16,362 nucleotides of DNA from CAYRYU01 sp964428355 (GTDB lineage: Bacteria; Muiribacteriota; Ozemobacteria; Ozemobacterales; Ozemobacteraceae). The stretch lies in the NCBI GenBank assembly GCA_964428355.1, contig CAYRYU010000138.1, positions 1 to 16,362 on the forward strand, written 5' to 3'. Below, in pieces: positions 6,465 to 14,160 of this stretch. How positions within the stretch are numbered: position 1 is the first letter of the stretch; the number at the start of each line of letters is the position of its first letter. The position numbers and the translations under genes are program-made. Under the pieces are notes generated by a model that saw only the letters and a list, made by a program, of their open reading frames with translations, had not been told where the DNA came from and ran no database searches.

Positions 6465-7049
6465 ATGAAATTCGCCAGTTTGGTTGTCCGGACTCTGATC
6501 GTGATTTCCTTGTTCCTGACGTCGGTCCCCGGATCCTCTGAAGAGCCTCTCGAAGTTGCGAAGGATCGGCTCCCCAATTTGCTCGCGGCTCCCCCCGCCC
6601 CGGAGAAGCTTCCGAAGATCCTGACGGACATCCAGAAGGAGTTCGGAACAGCCATCCCCCAGGATACCCCCGGGGCACAGATGTGGCCTGCAATCCAGAA
6701 AGCGAGTCAGGGGGTCGTCGCCAAGTTCGGAAAGGAATACCTCGCCGAGCGGGTCAAATTGACCAATCCCGAAGAGCGCCTCCCCTGCGATCTTCTGTTC
6801 CTGATTGTCCTGGTCAATGACGAAGGTGCCAACGAGGATGCCGAGAAGATCCTTTCCGGATGGAAGGGTGAAACCCAGGACTCCATCGTTGTCAAGGTTG
6901 CGGAAAACAAGATCGGATCACATCTGGGCGCCCAGGAGAAGCCGAAGATCCTTCCCGCATTCGCCGCCCGACTCGAGAAGATCGCCGCCGACGGGTCTCC
7001 GGAAAACGCAAAAATAGCCCGGAGCCTCGTCGATGAGCTGAAGAAATAG
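6465..7049 (+). CDS. Exported protein of unknown function
   Basis: The 194-residue product is not one I recognise. It opens with a signal peptide (basic KFASLVVRT, hydrophobic LIVISLFLTSV, likely cut near residues 23-25), so it is probably periplasmic or surface-located. The mature part is predicted by eye to be mainly helical, with a Pro-rich spot around 42-50 (AAPPAPEKLP). Helix-loop-helix units around 105-133 and 160-193 resemble HEAT- or TPR-like repeats, but no clear consensus is present. The start ATG 6465 has GGGAGG (6454-6459), and a small hairpin (TCGCC/GGCGA, 6433-6449) lies just before that site. It follows the CarD terminator and converges on the reductase gene, so it stands alone. 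Confidence 0.7.
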   Translation: MKFASLVVRTLIVISLFLTSVPGSSEEPLEVAKDRLPNLLAAPPAPEKLPKILTDIQKEFGTAIPQDTPGAQMWPAIQKASQGVVAKFGKEYLAERVKLTNPEERLPCDLLFLIVLVNDEGANEDAEKILSGWKGETQDSIVVKVAENKIGSHLGAQEKPKILPAFAARLEKIAADGSPENAKIARSLVDELKK

Positions 7050-7087
7050 GGCGCGAAAAGAACCCTTCAGCCTCTCTTCAGCCTCCC

Positions 7088-8074
7088 TCAGGTCCCCTTT
7101 TCCCGGGATTTCCACATCGGGGTTCCGAATACCTCGGGGTTGACCGTGTTGGGTGGTCTCTGGCCGGAAAGTCCGGCGGAAAGACAGCTTGCCGCGATCA
7201 TGCCCATCTCGGACCGGGTTTCGATAGTTGCGGAGCCCACGTGGGGCAGGATCACGACATTTTCCAGGCGGAGGAGGTCTGGGTAGATCTCGGGCTCCTT
7301 TTCGAAAACGTCCAGGCCGGCCGCGAAGAGGTGCCCAGAGGCGAGGGCCGCGGCAAGTGCCTTCTCATCGACGATCGGTCCACGCGCGGTGTTGACCAGG
7401 ATGCTTCCCCTCTTCATCATCCCGAGTTCCCGTGCGCCGATGAGGCCGCGGGTCGATTGGGTGAGCGGTGCATGCAGCGAGACCACGTCGCTCCTTGCGA
7501 GAAGATCTGAAAGAGAGAGGTTTGGGTAGGGGAGGTCAGCCTTCGCTCCGGAGAGGGTGTGGTAGATGATCCTCATTCCGAAAGCTTCGGCCCGGCGGGC
7601 CACGGCCCGGCCAATCCTCCCCATACCGAGAATTCCCAGGGTTTTTCCCTTCAGGTCCAGGCCGAGGAGGAAGTCGGGTTTCCATCCGTCGAACCGGCCT
7701 TCGCGGATGTACCTTTCAGCCGCGGGGATTTTCCGGGCGGCCATCAGGATAAGGGTGAGCGTCAGATCAGCGGTGGCGTCGGTCAGGACATCCGGTGTGT
7801 TGGTGACGGGGACTCCAGCTGCGGTGCAGGCGTTCAGGTCGACATTGTTGAACCCGACCGCATAGTTGGCGATGCATCGCAACCCCGGGGCGGACGCCAC
7901 GAGGCTCGAGTCGATGGTATCCGACAGCAGGGGGATGACTCCATCACAGTCCCGGAATCGCTCCACGAAAACCTTCTGGGGCCGGTTTTCTTCGAGCACC
8001 TCCACCTGGAAGCCCTGGTCCCTGAGGTATCTGGCGCAAGGTCCGGGTATCGGGCGCGAAACAATGATTTTCAT
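7088..8074 (-). CDS. D-2-hydroxyacid dehydrogenase (glyoxylate reductase-like)
   Basis: The 328-residue protein has the D-isomer 2-hydroxyacid dehydrogenase layout: a substrate domain at both ends around a central Rossmann domain with GMGRIG at 150-155. The catalytic set is Arg231 (TARGP), Glu260 (FEKEPE) and His278 (LPHVGSA). NYAVGFNNVD at about 70-79 matches the glyoxylate/hydroxypyruvate reductase subgroup. Such enzymes reduce glyoxylate, hydroxypyruvate or other 2-oxoacids with NAD(P)H in the cytoplasm; the true substrate is not certain. Two ATGs stand at 8080 and 8074. I chose 8074 because GGAG then sits 7 bases upstream, whereas it is only 1 base from 8080. It is the last gene of a minus-strand set, about 20 bases after the MetX-like gene. 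Confidence 0.9.
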   Translation of the reverse strand: MKIIVSRPIPGPCARYLRDQGFQVEVLEENRPQKVFVERFRDCDGVIPLLSDTIDSSLVASAPGLRCIANYAVGFNNVDLNACTAAGVPVTNTPDVLTDATADLTLTLILMAARKIPAAERYIREGRFDGWKPDFLLGLDLKGKTLGILGMGRIGRAVARRAEAFGMRIIYHTLSGAKADLPYPNLSLSDLLARSDVVSLHAPLTQSTRGLIGARELGMMKRGSILVNTARGPIVDEKALAAALASGHLFAAGLDVFEKEPEIYPDLLRLENVVILPHVGSATIETRSEMGMIAASCLSAGLSGQRPPNTVNPEVFGTPMWKSREKGT

Positions 8075-8096
8075 TTTCATTCTCCAATGGTCCAGG

Positions 8097-9209
8097 TCAG
8101 GAAAGGAAGCTGCGCATACGTTCGGAGAAGTAGTCCAGGTCGTTCAAGCACGAGAGGTGCCCGTTGTGGCTGTCATAATAGAATGCTTCGCCATGAGGAA
8201 GGTGGACCAGGGCCGTTTCCGACTGGTGCCGCGTGAACAACAGGTCGGAATCATCAATGATCATCAGCACGGGCATTTTCATCCGTCCCAGGACTTCAGG
8301 CAGGGCTTCGCCCGGAGCGCAGAGGTCGAAAAGGGTGTTGGCTTTGGCAATGTAGATGTACGAGTTCGCGTCGAAGAACTGCATCCTCTGAATGACTGTC
8401 TTTTCCACCTCGGACTCGACGAGGAACTTCCCCTGGAAACTCCTGAAGGGGTCGGGACAATTCTGGAATGTGGGGTCGGCGGGTTTCCGGCCGAAATTCC
8501 GCTCCGCCCAGACTTCCGCCCGGGTGGACATCAGAAGGATCTTGAACGCGAGGAGAAGCCCTTCACGGGGAGGTTCGGACCCGTAGTATGAACCGTTTTT
8601 CCAGTTCCGGTCGAGCATGATGGCGTTGATTCCGAGCTGATTCGGAACCATGAGAGTGGACGGGGGCATCATCGGTGTCGAGACCACCGCGAGCACCTTT
8701 CCCACCATTTCCGGAAAACATCTCGCCCATTGGAAAGCCTGCAGGCCGCCCATGGAAGGTCCAAGGACGCAGTGCAGCCTCGGGATTCCCAGTTCGTCGA
8801 GCAGTGCCTTCTGTGCCCGGACGGCATCCGCCATGGTGAAGATCGGGAACTCCATTCCGTACTCCCGCCCCGTTTCGGGATCAATCGAGGCCGGTCCTGT
8901 GGTAATGACCTTCGGATTGTGGAAGTTGATGTTGCTGAAGATGTCACTGCAAAGGACGAAGAAACGGTCTGTGTCGATCGTCTTCCCCGGTCCGATCAGG
9001 TTGTCCCACCAACCTGGGAGGGGGTCGGCGGGATCGTATTTACCGGCAGCGTGGCTCGTTCCGGTGAAGTAGTGGCACAAGAGAACAGCGTTGTCACGCG
9101 AGGGGTTGAGCTTCCCGTAGGTCTCGTAACCGAGGGTCACGGGAATCTTTCGCCCGCTGATTTCGAACTGGAACTCGGGTATCCGGTACGACTTTTTTTC
9201 GACGATCAT
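8097..9209 (-). CDS. MetX-like homoserine O-acyltransferase-family protein
   Basis: The 370-residue protein is an alpha/beta-hydrolase fold member close to MetX. The family pattern is clear: TGTSHAAG (49-56), WWDNLIGPGKTIDTDRFFV (67-85), TTGPASIDPETGREYGMEFP (103-122), the nucleophile elbow GPSMGG with Ser152, FDANSYIYIAKANTLFD (279-295), Asp322 in SDLLF and His351 in NGHLSCL. MetX transfers an acyl group from acyl-CoA to homoserine, the first step to methionine. The segment before TTGPAS (SDIFSNINFHNPKVI) differs from the usual Gly-rich GGCKG form, and the His region lacks the usual GHDAFL, so acceptor and donor may differ. The start has AGGAGGG upstream, and the gap to the protease gene is 16 bases. 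Confidence 0.8.
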   Translation of the reverse strand: MIVEKKSYRIPEFQFEISGRKIPVTLGYETYGKLNPSRDNAVLLCHYFTGTSHAAGKYDPADPLPGWWDNLIGPGKTIDTDRFFVLCSDIFSNINFHNPKVITTGPASIDPETGREYGMEFPIFTMADAVRAQKALLDELGIPRLHCVLGPSMGGLQAFQWARCFPEMVGKVLAVVSTPMMPPSTLMVPNQLGINAIMLDRNWKNGSYYGSEPPREGLLLAFKILLMSTRAEVWAERNFGRKPADPTFQNCPDPFRSFQGKFLVESEVEKTVIQRMQFFDANSYIYIAKANTLFDLCAPGEALPEVLGRMKMPVLMIIDDSDLLFTRHQSETALVHLPHGEAFYYDSHNGHLSCLNDLDYFSERMRSFLS

Positions 9210-9225
9210 CTGGGATTCCCTCCTG

Positions 9226-10626
9226 TCATTTCTCCCATTGCAGCAGGGTCGGGTTGTAGGTGAATACCATCGTTGGAGTGGTTGTCAGATCGAGGGTCAA
9301 CATCCTGACGTTTACCGGTGACCCGTTCTGGTAATCCTTGTAGGTGATGTTGATGTTTTCGGTTCCCTGGAAGCCCTTGATTATTCCGAGGAAATCCTCG
9401 AGGTTCTTCACGGGAACCCCATCGACAGCCAGGATGACCACGCCCTTGCGGTCCGGGACGCGCTCCCCGTTGATGCCGATCTCGTCGAGGTTCGATCCGG
9501 ACTCGGCTTGGGAGATGTACACTCCCTCGTGCATGATGTCCCAATAGAGCATGATATCGGGGTAAAGGTCGTGGATCGTGGCCCCGCCGAAAACCACGAA
9601 CTTCTTCAGTTTCGATTTTTCCGCGTCTTGGACCGCGACCTCGCTTGACATTTCCTTTCCGTTCCTGACGAACTCGATCTTGACGCTTTTTCCCACGTTC
9701 TGGTCGATGATCTTGTCGAAACGGTACAGATTGTCGCCGATGGTCTCGCCGTTGAGGGCGATCACCACATCGCCGGGCATGAGCACCTCCGATGCGGGAA
9801 GGCGGATGATCGTTGCGCGGACCATCGGGACCCATTTCGTTTCCGGCTTGTCCTTCTTCACCCGTTCGAGCGATTTCGGGGAGCAGTGCATGTACTCCTG
9901 CGCTTCCGCGGTCTTGATAAGGTCGAGCCTGACCCCGATCTCGCCCCTGGCTATGGGCTTCTTGTCTCGCACCAGGGGCATCTGGTCCGTGATGTAATCG
10001 ATCGGAAGCTCGAAGGAGGAAGTGTCGCTCCCGCTGAAATGGAGACCAACGACCTCCCCATTCGAATTGAAAACCGGGGCACCGCTGGATCCCCCGGTCC
10101 GGTCGAACGAAGTCTGGAAAGACATCCCGTGGCGCGGACCTTTGTTCTTGACCAGTTCGACGATCTCCCCCTGCTTGACGGTGTACTCCTCTCCCTCGTT
10201 GTTGGCGATCAGGACGACTTCGTTCCCGATCTTCTCGGAAAAGAACGAGGCCGTCTTGACCGGCTTGACCACCTCGGGGATGGCCTTGGGATCGATGCGG
10301 ATGATCGAAAAATCCTGGGTGGCGTCGAAGTAGACGAGCTTGCCGAACGTCGAGGAACCGTCGATGAACTGGATCTTGATCTGCGAGGGAAAGCAGTCGG
10401 CAACATGCCGGCAGGTAACGACCAGGCCGTTCGGAAGATCGATCACAAAACCGGTTCCGACGAAAGTCCCCGCTTCGTTGATCCCGAAGAACTTGTTGTT
10501 GTTGACCTTGATGTTGACCACGGCTGTCTTCAACTCGGACAACAGGGTCTGCTGGACTTTGCCTTGGGCGGGCATTCCCAGGCATGCGAGGACCAGAAAA
10601 ATGCAAAGGAAGAACCTTCTGTTCAT
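9226..10626 (-). CDS. Exported trypsin-like serine protease with PDZ domains (HtrA/Deg-like)
   Basis: The 466-residue product has an N-terminal signal (MNRRFFLCIF onward). Cleavage could be by signal peptidase I near PAQG-K at 22-23, or lipidation at Cys15 (VLAC), so it is periplasmic or membrane-anchored. A chymotrypsin-fold domain follows with His74 (CRHVAD), Asp105 (QDFSII) and Ser181 in GGSSGAPVFN. Two PDZ-like domains lie at about 225-335 (LMPGDVVIALNGETI) and 345-445 (RKGVVILAVDGVPVKNLEDF). That order is the HtrA/DegP plan of envelope quality-control proteases. I chose ATG 10626 because GGGAG precedes it and the signal peptide then starts cleanly; the frame is open 22 codons further upstream. 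It is the first gene of a three-gene minus-strand set and is divergent from the TPR gene at 10793. Confidence 0.88.
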   Translation of the reverse strand: MNRRFFLCIFLVLACLGMPAQGKVQQTLLSELKTAVVNIKVNNNKFFGINEAGTFVGTGFVIDLPNGLVVTCRHVADCFPSQIKIQFIDGSSTFGKLVYFDATQDFSIIRIDPKAIPEVVKPVKTASFFSEKIGNEVVLIANNEGEEYTVKQGEIVELVKNKGPRHGMSFQTSFDRTGGSSGAPVFNSNGEVVGLHFSGSDTSSFELPIDYITDQMPLVRDKKPIARGEIGVRLDLIKTAEAQEYMHCSPKSLERVKKDKPETKWVPMVRATIIRLPASEVLMPGDVVIALNGETIGDNLYRFDKIIDQNVGKSVKIEFVRNGKEMSSEVAVQDAEKSKLKKFVVFGGATIHDLYPDIMLYWDIMHEGVYISQAESGSNLDEIGINGERVPDRKGVVILAVDGVPVKNLEDFLGIIKGFQGTENINITYKDYQNGSPVNVRMLTLDLTTTPTMVFTYNPTLLQWEK

Positions 10627-10792
10627 CTTCACTCCCAACCTTTCACGGCGCGGATCCGCTGCAGGTCTTCCGGGCAGGATCGGGCCGAACACAGCTTATT
10701 CCGGATCCCTGGGAAATTCAAGTCGCGGAGGCCGAAAAAAACCATCAGCAATGGGGGGTGATTTGCCGAAGGCTAATGAAGAGAACCTCCAA

Positions 10793-11494
10793 ATGAACAG
10801 GCAAACACTTCTATTCTTCATGATCCTTGCTTCGGTCTTCTGGGTGATGGGAAACTCCGTCAGCTCGAACGACCTGGACAATCCGTTGCACGAAACTCCC
10901 ATCCCTCCGCTCCATGGACGGCAGGGGGAGGCTGGGATGATGCAGTTCCTTTCCAAACCCCGGTTCACCGCGGAATACTGGTTAAGAAAGGGGAGGGGCT
11001 ACCTGGGAAGGAAGGAATACGAGCAGGCGATACTGGCCTTCCGGAAAGCGGTTGCGGAAAAACCTCTGTTTGCCGAAGCACATTTCCTGCTCGCGGTCAG
11101 TTACGAGAACCGTGGCCTCGAAGGTCTCCCCGGAGACCGCACATCATGGGATTACCTTGCGGAAAACGAACTCCGTACCGCGATCTCCCTGGCCGATTTC
11201 CTTCCCGCCCGATACAACCTCGCACTCCTGTTGGAGCGCCAGGGGAACCTGGCAGCGGCACGCCCGGAGTTCGAGCACATTCTGACCGTCTCCCCCCAGT
11301 CGAAGCTGGGAAAGCTTTCCAAAGACGCTTTGGAAAGGAACATTCAAGCGAATCTCCTTCCCGGCGCGCTTTCTTCATCTCTTGAACCGCTTGAAGAGGG
11401 TGGAAGCGGGAATGATGGTCCGGGTGGATTCAGACCCTTCGAGGGAAATCCCTTTCCCGAGGATGCAATGGGGACCCAGGGGGGGGGACAGTGA
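10793..11494 (+). CDS. Exported TPR-repeat protein
   Basis: This 233-residue protein starts with a hydrophobic signal segment (MNRQTLLFFMILASVFWVMG, 1-20) and contains two or three TPR units: AEYWLRKGRGYLGRKEYEQA from 60, AEAHFLLAVSYENRG from 95 and ARYNLALLLERQGNLAAARP from 139. The tail from about 195 is Gly/Pro-rich and probably disordered. The start is not certain: ATG 10793 gives the signal peptide but has only a weak purine stretch upstream, and ATG 10751 would add 14 residues. The stop TGA (11492-11494) overlaps the GTG start of the next TPR gene, and nine G's (11479-11487) lie just before it. The two proteins are therefore probably made together and may act together; the function is unknown. 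Confidence 0.72.
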   Translation: MNRQTLLFFMILASVFWVMGNSVSSNDLDNPLHETPIPPLHGRQGEAGMMQFLSKPRFTAEYWLRKGRGYLGRKEYEQAILAFRKAVAEKPLFAEAHFLLAVSYENRGLEGLPGDRTSWDYLAENELRTAISLADFLPARYNLALLLERQGNLAAARPEFEHILTVSPQSKLGKLSKDALERNIQANLLPGALSSSLEPLEEGGSGNDGPGGFRPFEGNPFPEDAMGTQGGGQ

Positions 11495-13395
11495 ATCCGG
11501 ACTTCGACTCGCTGCAGGTCATCGACTCCAATCCGGTGGGGAAAACCCTCCCCAAGTCCCCGACGCGGACCTTCGCTCCCGCGATGCGTCGGCTTCTGGC
11601 CCTGGGAGGCCTCCTGGCGGTCGCAACTTGGACCGGTTGGGATTTCCTCGGTATGCAAAAAGGATTGTCCCTTGCAGCGGAACTTTCGATTGAAGACCGC
11701 CTCTATTACGGTGCGGAACAGCTTTGCCGGCAGGGAAGGTTCGATGACGCGAAGGCGGATCTCGAACGGGTGCTCAAGCTGAACCCCACCCGTGGGGGAG
11801 CGCTCTTCTACATGGGAATGTGGCATTTCGCCCATAACCAGGTTGGCGAGGCGAAGAAATTCTGGGAGAAGGCATTGAAGGACAAGGACTTCGGCTCACA
11901 GGCCAGGGACCGCCTTATCGAGATGGAAGCGGCCCGCAAACGCGAGGAGGACCAGGCCGCGATCCGGTCCTACCTGGATGGAGGGGCTTTCGCCCAGGCA
12001 CTCTCTTCCTGCAAGGAAGCCCTGATGAAGACCCCGAAGGATGCCGGCCTCCTTTTCCTTACCATCTACTCCGCAGTCATGGCGGGCCAACCGAGATATG
12101 CCGAAGCTGCATTCAGGAACTACGAACTGCTGAATCCACCAGCTCCGGAGAAAGCCGACCTGAGAACCTTCATGGACGGGTGGGCAACGAAGGACCACGC
12201 GCCACGCGAAGCACTGGAAAGGCTGAAGGCGGTCACGGACCCGCGCCTCAAAACCCCTCAGGTCCGTTCCGCAATCAAGGAAATCATGCTCCAGATGCAG
12301 CTCTTTGACGAATATGTCAAATGGCTCGAGGAGGAAAAGAAGCTTCCCGGGATCGACAAGAACACCATCGATCGGGAACTCGTGAAATTCTACCTGGACC
12401 AGGGCCAGTTCGAGAAGGGGCTCGCGATCATCTCGACCAAGCCAACCGACTCGATGCCGGACAATCTTCTCTACATCGATCTCCTGACCCTCAATTCCCA
12501 GGAGAGGAAGGCGATGGGACTCGTCCGGAGTCTCCTCGGAATGGGCGTCCAGGAGGATGCCCTCCACGTGGCATGGATGAAGGCCTTTCTCCATCACGTC
12601 ATCCGCACGGACGCACCGCCCGACGGAAAGGACGGGGACGGCAAGGAGATCAGCGAAATAGCTCTGGCAGAGGTTTTGCGGTCACGCAAGGAAGGCGGAG
12701 GGGGAAGGAACCCCAGCCTCATGATGTCGGGGATGCGGATCGCGGCGGTGCTCAAGAAGCCCGATCTGGTCCAGAGCCTTGTCCCCGAAATGATCAGTCT
12801 TCAGCTAAACGACAAGATTTTCAAAGAATTCCTGGAAACCACGAAGGAAATTGGGCAGAGGGGTTTCCGCTCCGAGAGCATCACGATACTCGAGGGGGCT
12901 CTCAGCCAGAGACCCGACGACCCCGAAATCCAGAGGGAGTTGGGGGGCAACTACATCCTTGACAACCGGCTGATCGAAGCCACCGCTCTCCTCGAGGGGT
13001 CCCTCCAGGCGGATCCCGAAAACATGCCGACCTTCCTGCTCCTGATCGACTGCTTGACGACCTCCGGACAGACCAAGGCGGCCCGGAACAAGCTTGCGGA
13101 CAAGCTCGCGCAACCGAACCTGAACGAGATCTTTCGAAGACAGCTCCAGGTGAAGGCCGCGATCCTTGACCAGGTTGAAGCGGCCAATGAAGCGGCAGCC
13201 CAGGCTGCGTCCTATTCACCGCTCGCGTCGGGAGCCCTGATGGACCCTGCGGGCCAGGGCGGGACCTCAACGGATGGATCCAACCCGTACGGCGGGTCTA
13301 CCGATGCCCAGCCTGTGCCGACTCCCACCCCCACCGATCAGGATTCCCCGCCGGGGGATGACTCCCCCACCAACACGATAGGAGCCCCGTTCTAG
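11491..13395 (+). CDS. Large membrane-anchored TPR-repeat protein
   Basis: The 634-residue product has one hydrophobic segment at about 35-54 (LLALGGLLAVATWTGWDFLG), TPR-like helix pairs over much of 65-560 (AEQLCRQGRFDDAKADLERVLKLNP, IQRELGGNYILDNRLIEATALLEG and others), and a Ser/Pro/Thr/Asp-rich disordered tail from about 565. The GTG start overlaps the previous stop as GTGA, and a G-rich run lies upstream, which fits coupled translation. An alternative ATG at 11584 (MRRLLALGG) would turn the hydrophobic segment into an ordinary signal peptide, but it lacks a ribosome site. TPR arrays of this kind act as scaffolds in envelope, secretion or motility systems; nothing here says which. No clear terminator directly follows. 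Confidence 0.8.
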   Translation: MNPDFDSLQVIDSNPVGKTLPKSPTRTFAPAMRRLLALGGLLAVATWTGWDFLGMQKGLSLAAELSIEDRLYYGAEQLCRQGRFDDAKADLERVLKLNPTRGGALFYMGMWHFAHNQVGEAKKFWEKALKDKDFGSQARDRLIEMEAARKREEDQAAIRSYLDGGAFAQALSSCKEALMKTPKDAGLLFLTIYSAVMAGQPRYAEAAFRNYELLNPPAPEKADLRTFMDGWATKDHAPREALERLKAVTDPRLKTPQVRSAIKEIMLQMQLFDEYVKWLEEEKKLPGIDKNTIDRELVKFYLDQGQFEKGLAIISTKPTDSMPDNLLYIDLLTLNSQERKAMGLVRSLLGMGVQEDALHVAWMKAFLHHVIRTDAPPDGKDGDGKEISEIALAEVLRSRKEGGGGRNPSLMMSGMRIAAVLKKPDLVQSLVPEMISLQLNDKIFKEFLETTKEIGQRGFRSESITILEGALSQRPDDPEIQRELGGNYILDNRLIEATALLEGSLQADPENMPTFLLLIDCLTTSGQTKAARNKLADKLAQPNLNEIFRRQLQVKAAILDQVEAANEAAAQAASYSPLASGALMDPAGQGGTSTDGSNPYGGSTDAQPVPTPTPTDQDSPPGDDSPTNTIGAPF

Positions 13396-13475
13396 GGGTC
13401 GAGAATACCAACCCGGAGGCAAACGAATGACCAGCAGCGGATTCACCTAGCCCTTCAGACTCACACCACGAAGGT

Positions 13476-13559
13476 GGGTTCATTCCTTCCCCTGCCAGGG
13501 GAGGATGACCCCCTCCCCGCAAGGGGAAACCGGCCGCCGGGGCGGGCTTTGCCCCCACG
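13476..13559 (+). other. Cluster of three GC-rich hairpins
   Basis: Between the TPR gene and the small gene, three hairpins follow one another. The first is long: 13476-13493 pairs with 13497-13512, with TCCCCT-GCC-AGGGGA at the tip and two bulges. The second, TCCCC-GCAA-GGGGA (13514-13527), has a GNRA tetraloop. The third is GGGGC-GGGCTTT-GCCCC (about 13539-13555). The flanking 13396-13475 and 13560-13620 show no convincing gene. This could be the 5' leader of the small gene, a small RNA, or a dispersed palindromic repeat. Confidence 0.35.
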
Positions 13560-13620
13560 ACGACCTACCTGTCAGTCAGCAGCAGCAGCCATCCACTACT
13601 TGTCCTGCTAAGGAGGAACA

Positions 13621-13767
13621 ATGCTCATCGAAATCTTCACTGATGGCAGGGTCCTGATCGACGGCCAGTTCATGGGGCCGTCATGCAGGGGGGAGGCGGT
13701 TCTCAGGGACTACCTGGTGAATCCCCATGTCTTTCACCAGAAACAGCCGCAGAAGAAAACCGCCTGA
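13621..13767 (+). CDS. Small protein of 48 residues, unknown function
   Basis: A 48-codon frame opens with ATG 13621 right behind an ideal AAGGAGGA (13610-13617) and reads MLIEIFTDGRVLIDGQFMGP, then CRGEAVLRDYLVNP and a basic QKQPQKKTA end. The first part looks like two short beta strands with a turn, the middle like a helix. There is no signal peptide or membrane segment. I do not recognise the family. The stop TGA (13765-13767) abuts a perfect 28-bp hairpin. The combination of a strong ribosome site, a protein-like sequence and an immediate terminator-like hairpin argues for a real, possibly highly expressed gene, despite its length. Confidence 0.5.
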   Translation: MLIEIFTDGRVLIDGQFMGPSCRGEAVLRDYLVNPHVFHQKQPQKKTA

Positions 13768-13826
13768 TTCCCGCAAGCCAGAAAGACCGGAACCTCCAAG
13801 GTTCCGGTCTTTCTGGCTTGCGGGAA
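13768..13826 (+). terminator. Perfect 28-bp hairpin, terminator-like
   Basis: Bases 13768-13795 are the exact reverse complement of 13799-13826, around a CCA loop. The arm starts on the base after the small gene's stop codon. No T-run follows (ACCTCGCTCC), so it is not a textbook intrinsic terminator. A stem this long would still block RNA polymerase or 3' exonucleases, and it would work in both directions. Confidence 0.55.
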
Positions 13827-13908
13827 ACCTCGCTCCCATCGGGTTGTGCTTCCCGTGGAACCTTTCCGGTAGTCAATCCCCTGGTCACCCTACCATTGAC
13901 CCGTCCGG

Positions 13909-13952
13909 GCGGTTGGTTTACCCTGGAAATGTGGCCCGGTGTAACCAACCGC
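13909..13952 (+). repeat. Inverted repeat, 10-bp arms
   Basis: GCGGTTGGTT (13909-13918) pairs exactly with AACCAACCGC (13943-13952) around 24 bases that can pair further (TACC with GGTG). A smaller pair, GTCAAT/ATTGAC (13872-13877 and 13895-13900), lies just before. The stretch 13827-14030 otherwise holds nothing I can call a gene; a G9 run stands at 13986-13994. Confidence 0.4.
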
Positions 13953-14044
13953 GATGGAAGTGCGAAAACTGATTTTCTGGTGCGCGGGGGGGGGACCCCG
14001 GATGCCAACAAGAAATGGGGGGCTTCTGAGATGACACAAACAAC

Positions 14045-14160
14045 CCCTCGCCTGCGGCACCCGCAGGTGAGTGTTTCGGGGAACCCTCGCCTGCGGCACC
14101 CGCAGGTGAGTGTTTCGGGGAACCCTCGCCAGCGGCACCCGCAGGTGAGTGTTTCGGGAA
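14045..14160 (+). repeat. 39-bp tandem direct repeat, three copies before the gap
   Basis: Copies begin at 14045, 14084 and 14123. Copies one and two are identical over 39 bases; copy three has one substitution (CCAGCGG for CCTGCGG) and one G fewer in the final G run. Each of the first two contains the palindrome CCTGCGG-CAC-CCGCAGG. The period is a multiple of three, so an open frame crosses all copies and would encode a 13-residue repeat, RLRHPQVSVSGNP. There are no spacers, so it is not a CRISPR. Copy number may be under-counted because the assembly breaks next to it. Confidence 0.85.

Noticed and set aside
9206..10606. Second 466-codon minus-strand frame overlapping the protease gene
   Set aside because: It is extremely rich in Arg, Gly, Pro and His and has no domain pattern, whereas the protease frame has a full catalytic triad and PDZ domains.
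13432..13450. Tiny frame ATGACCAGCAGCGGATTCACCTAG (7 codons) after the large TPR gene
   Set aside because: A GGAGG-like stretch precedes it, but a 7-codon frame without conservation data cannot be supported as a gene or leader peptide.
14045..14160. CRISPR array
   Set aside because: The 39-bp units are directly adjacent with no unique spacers, and no cas gene is present.
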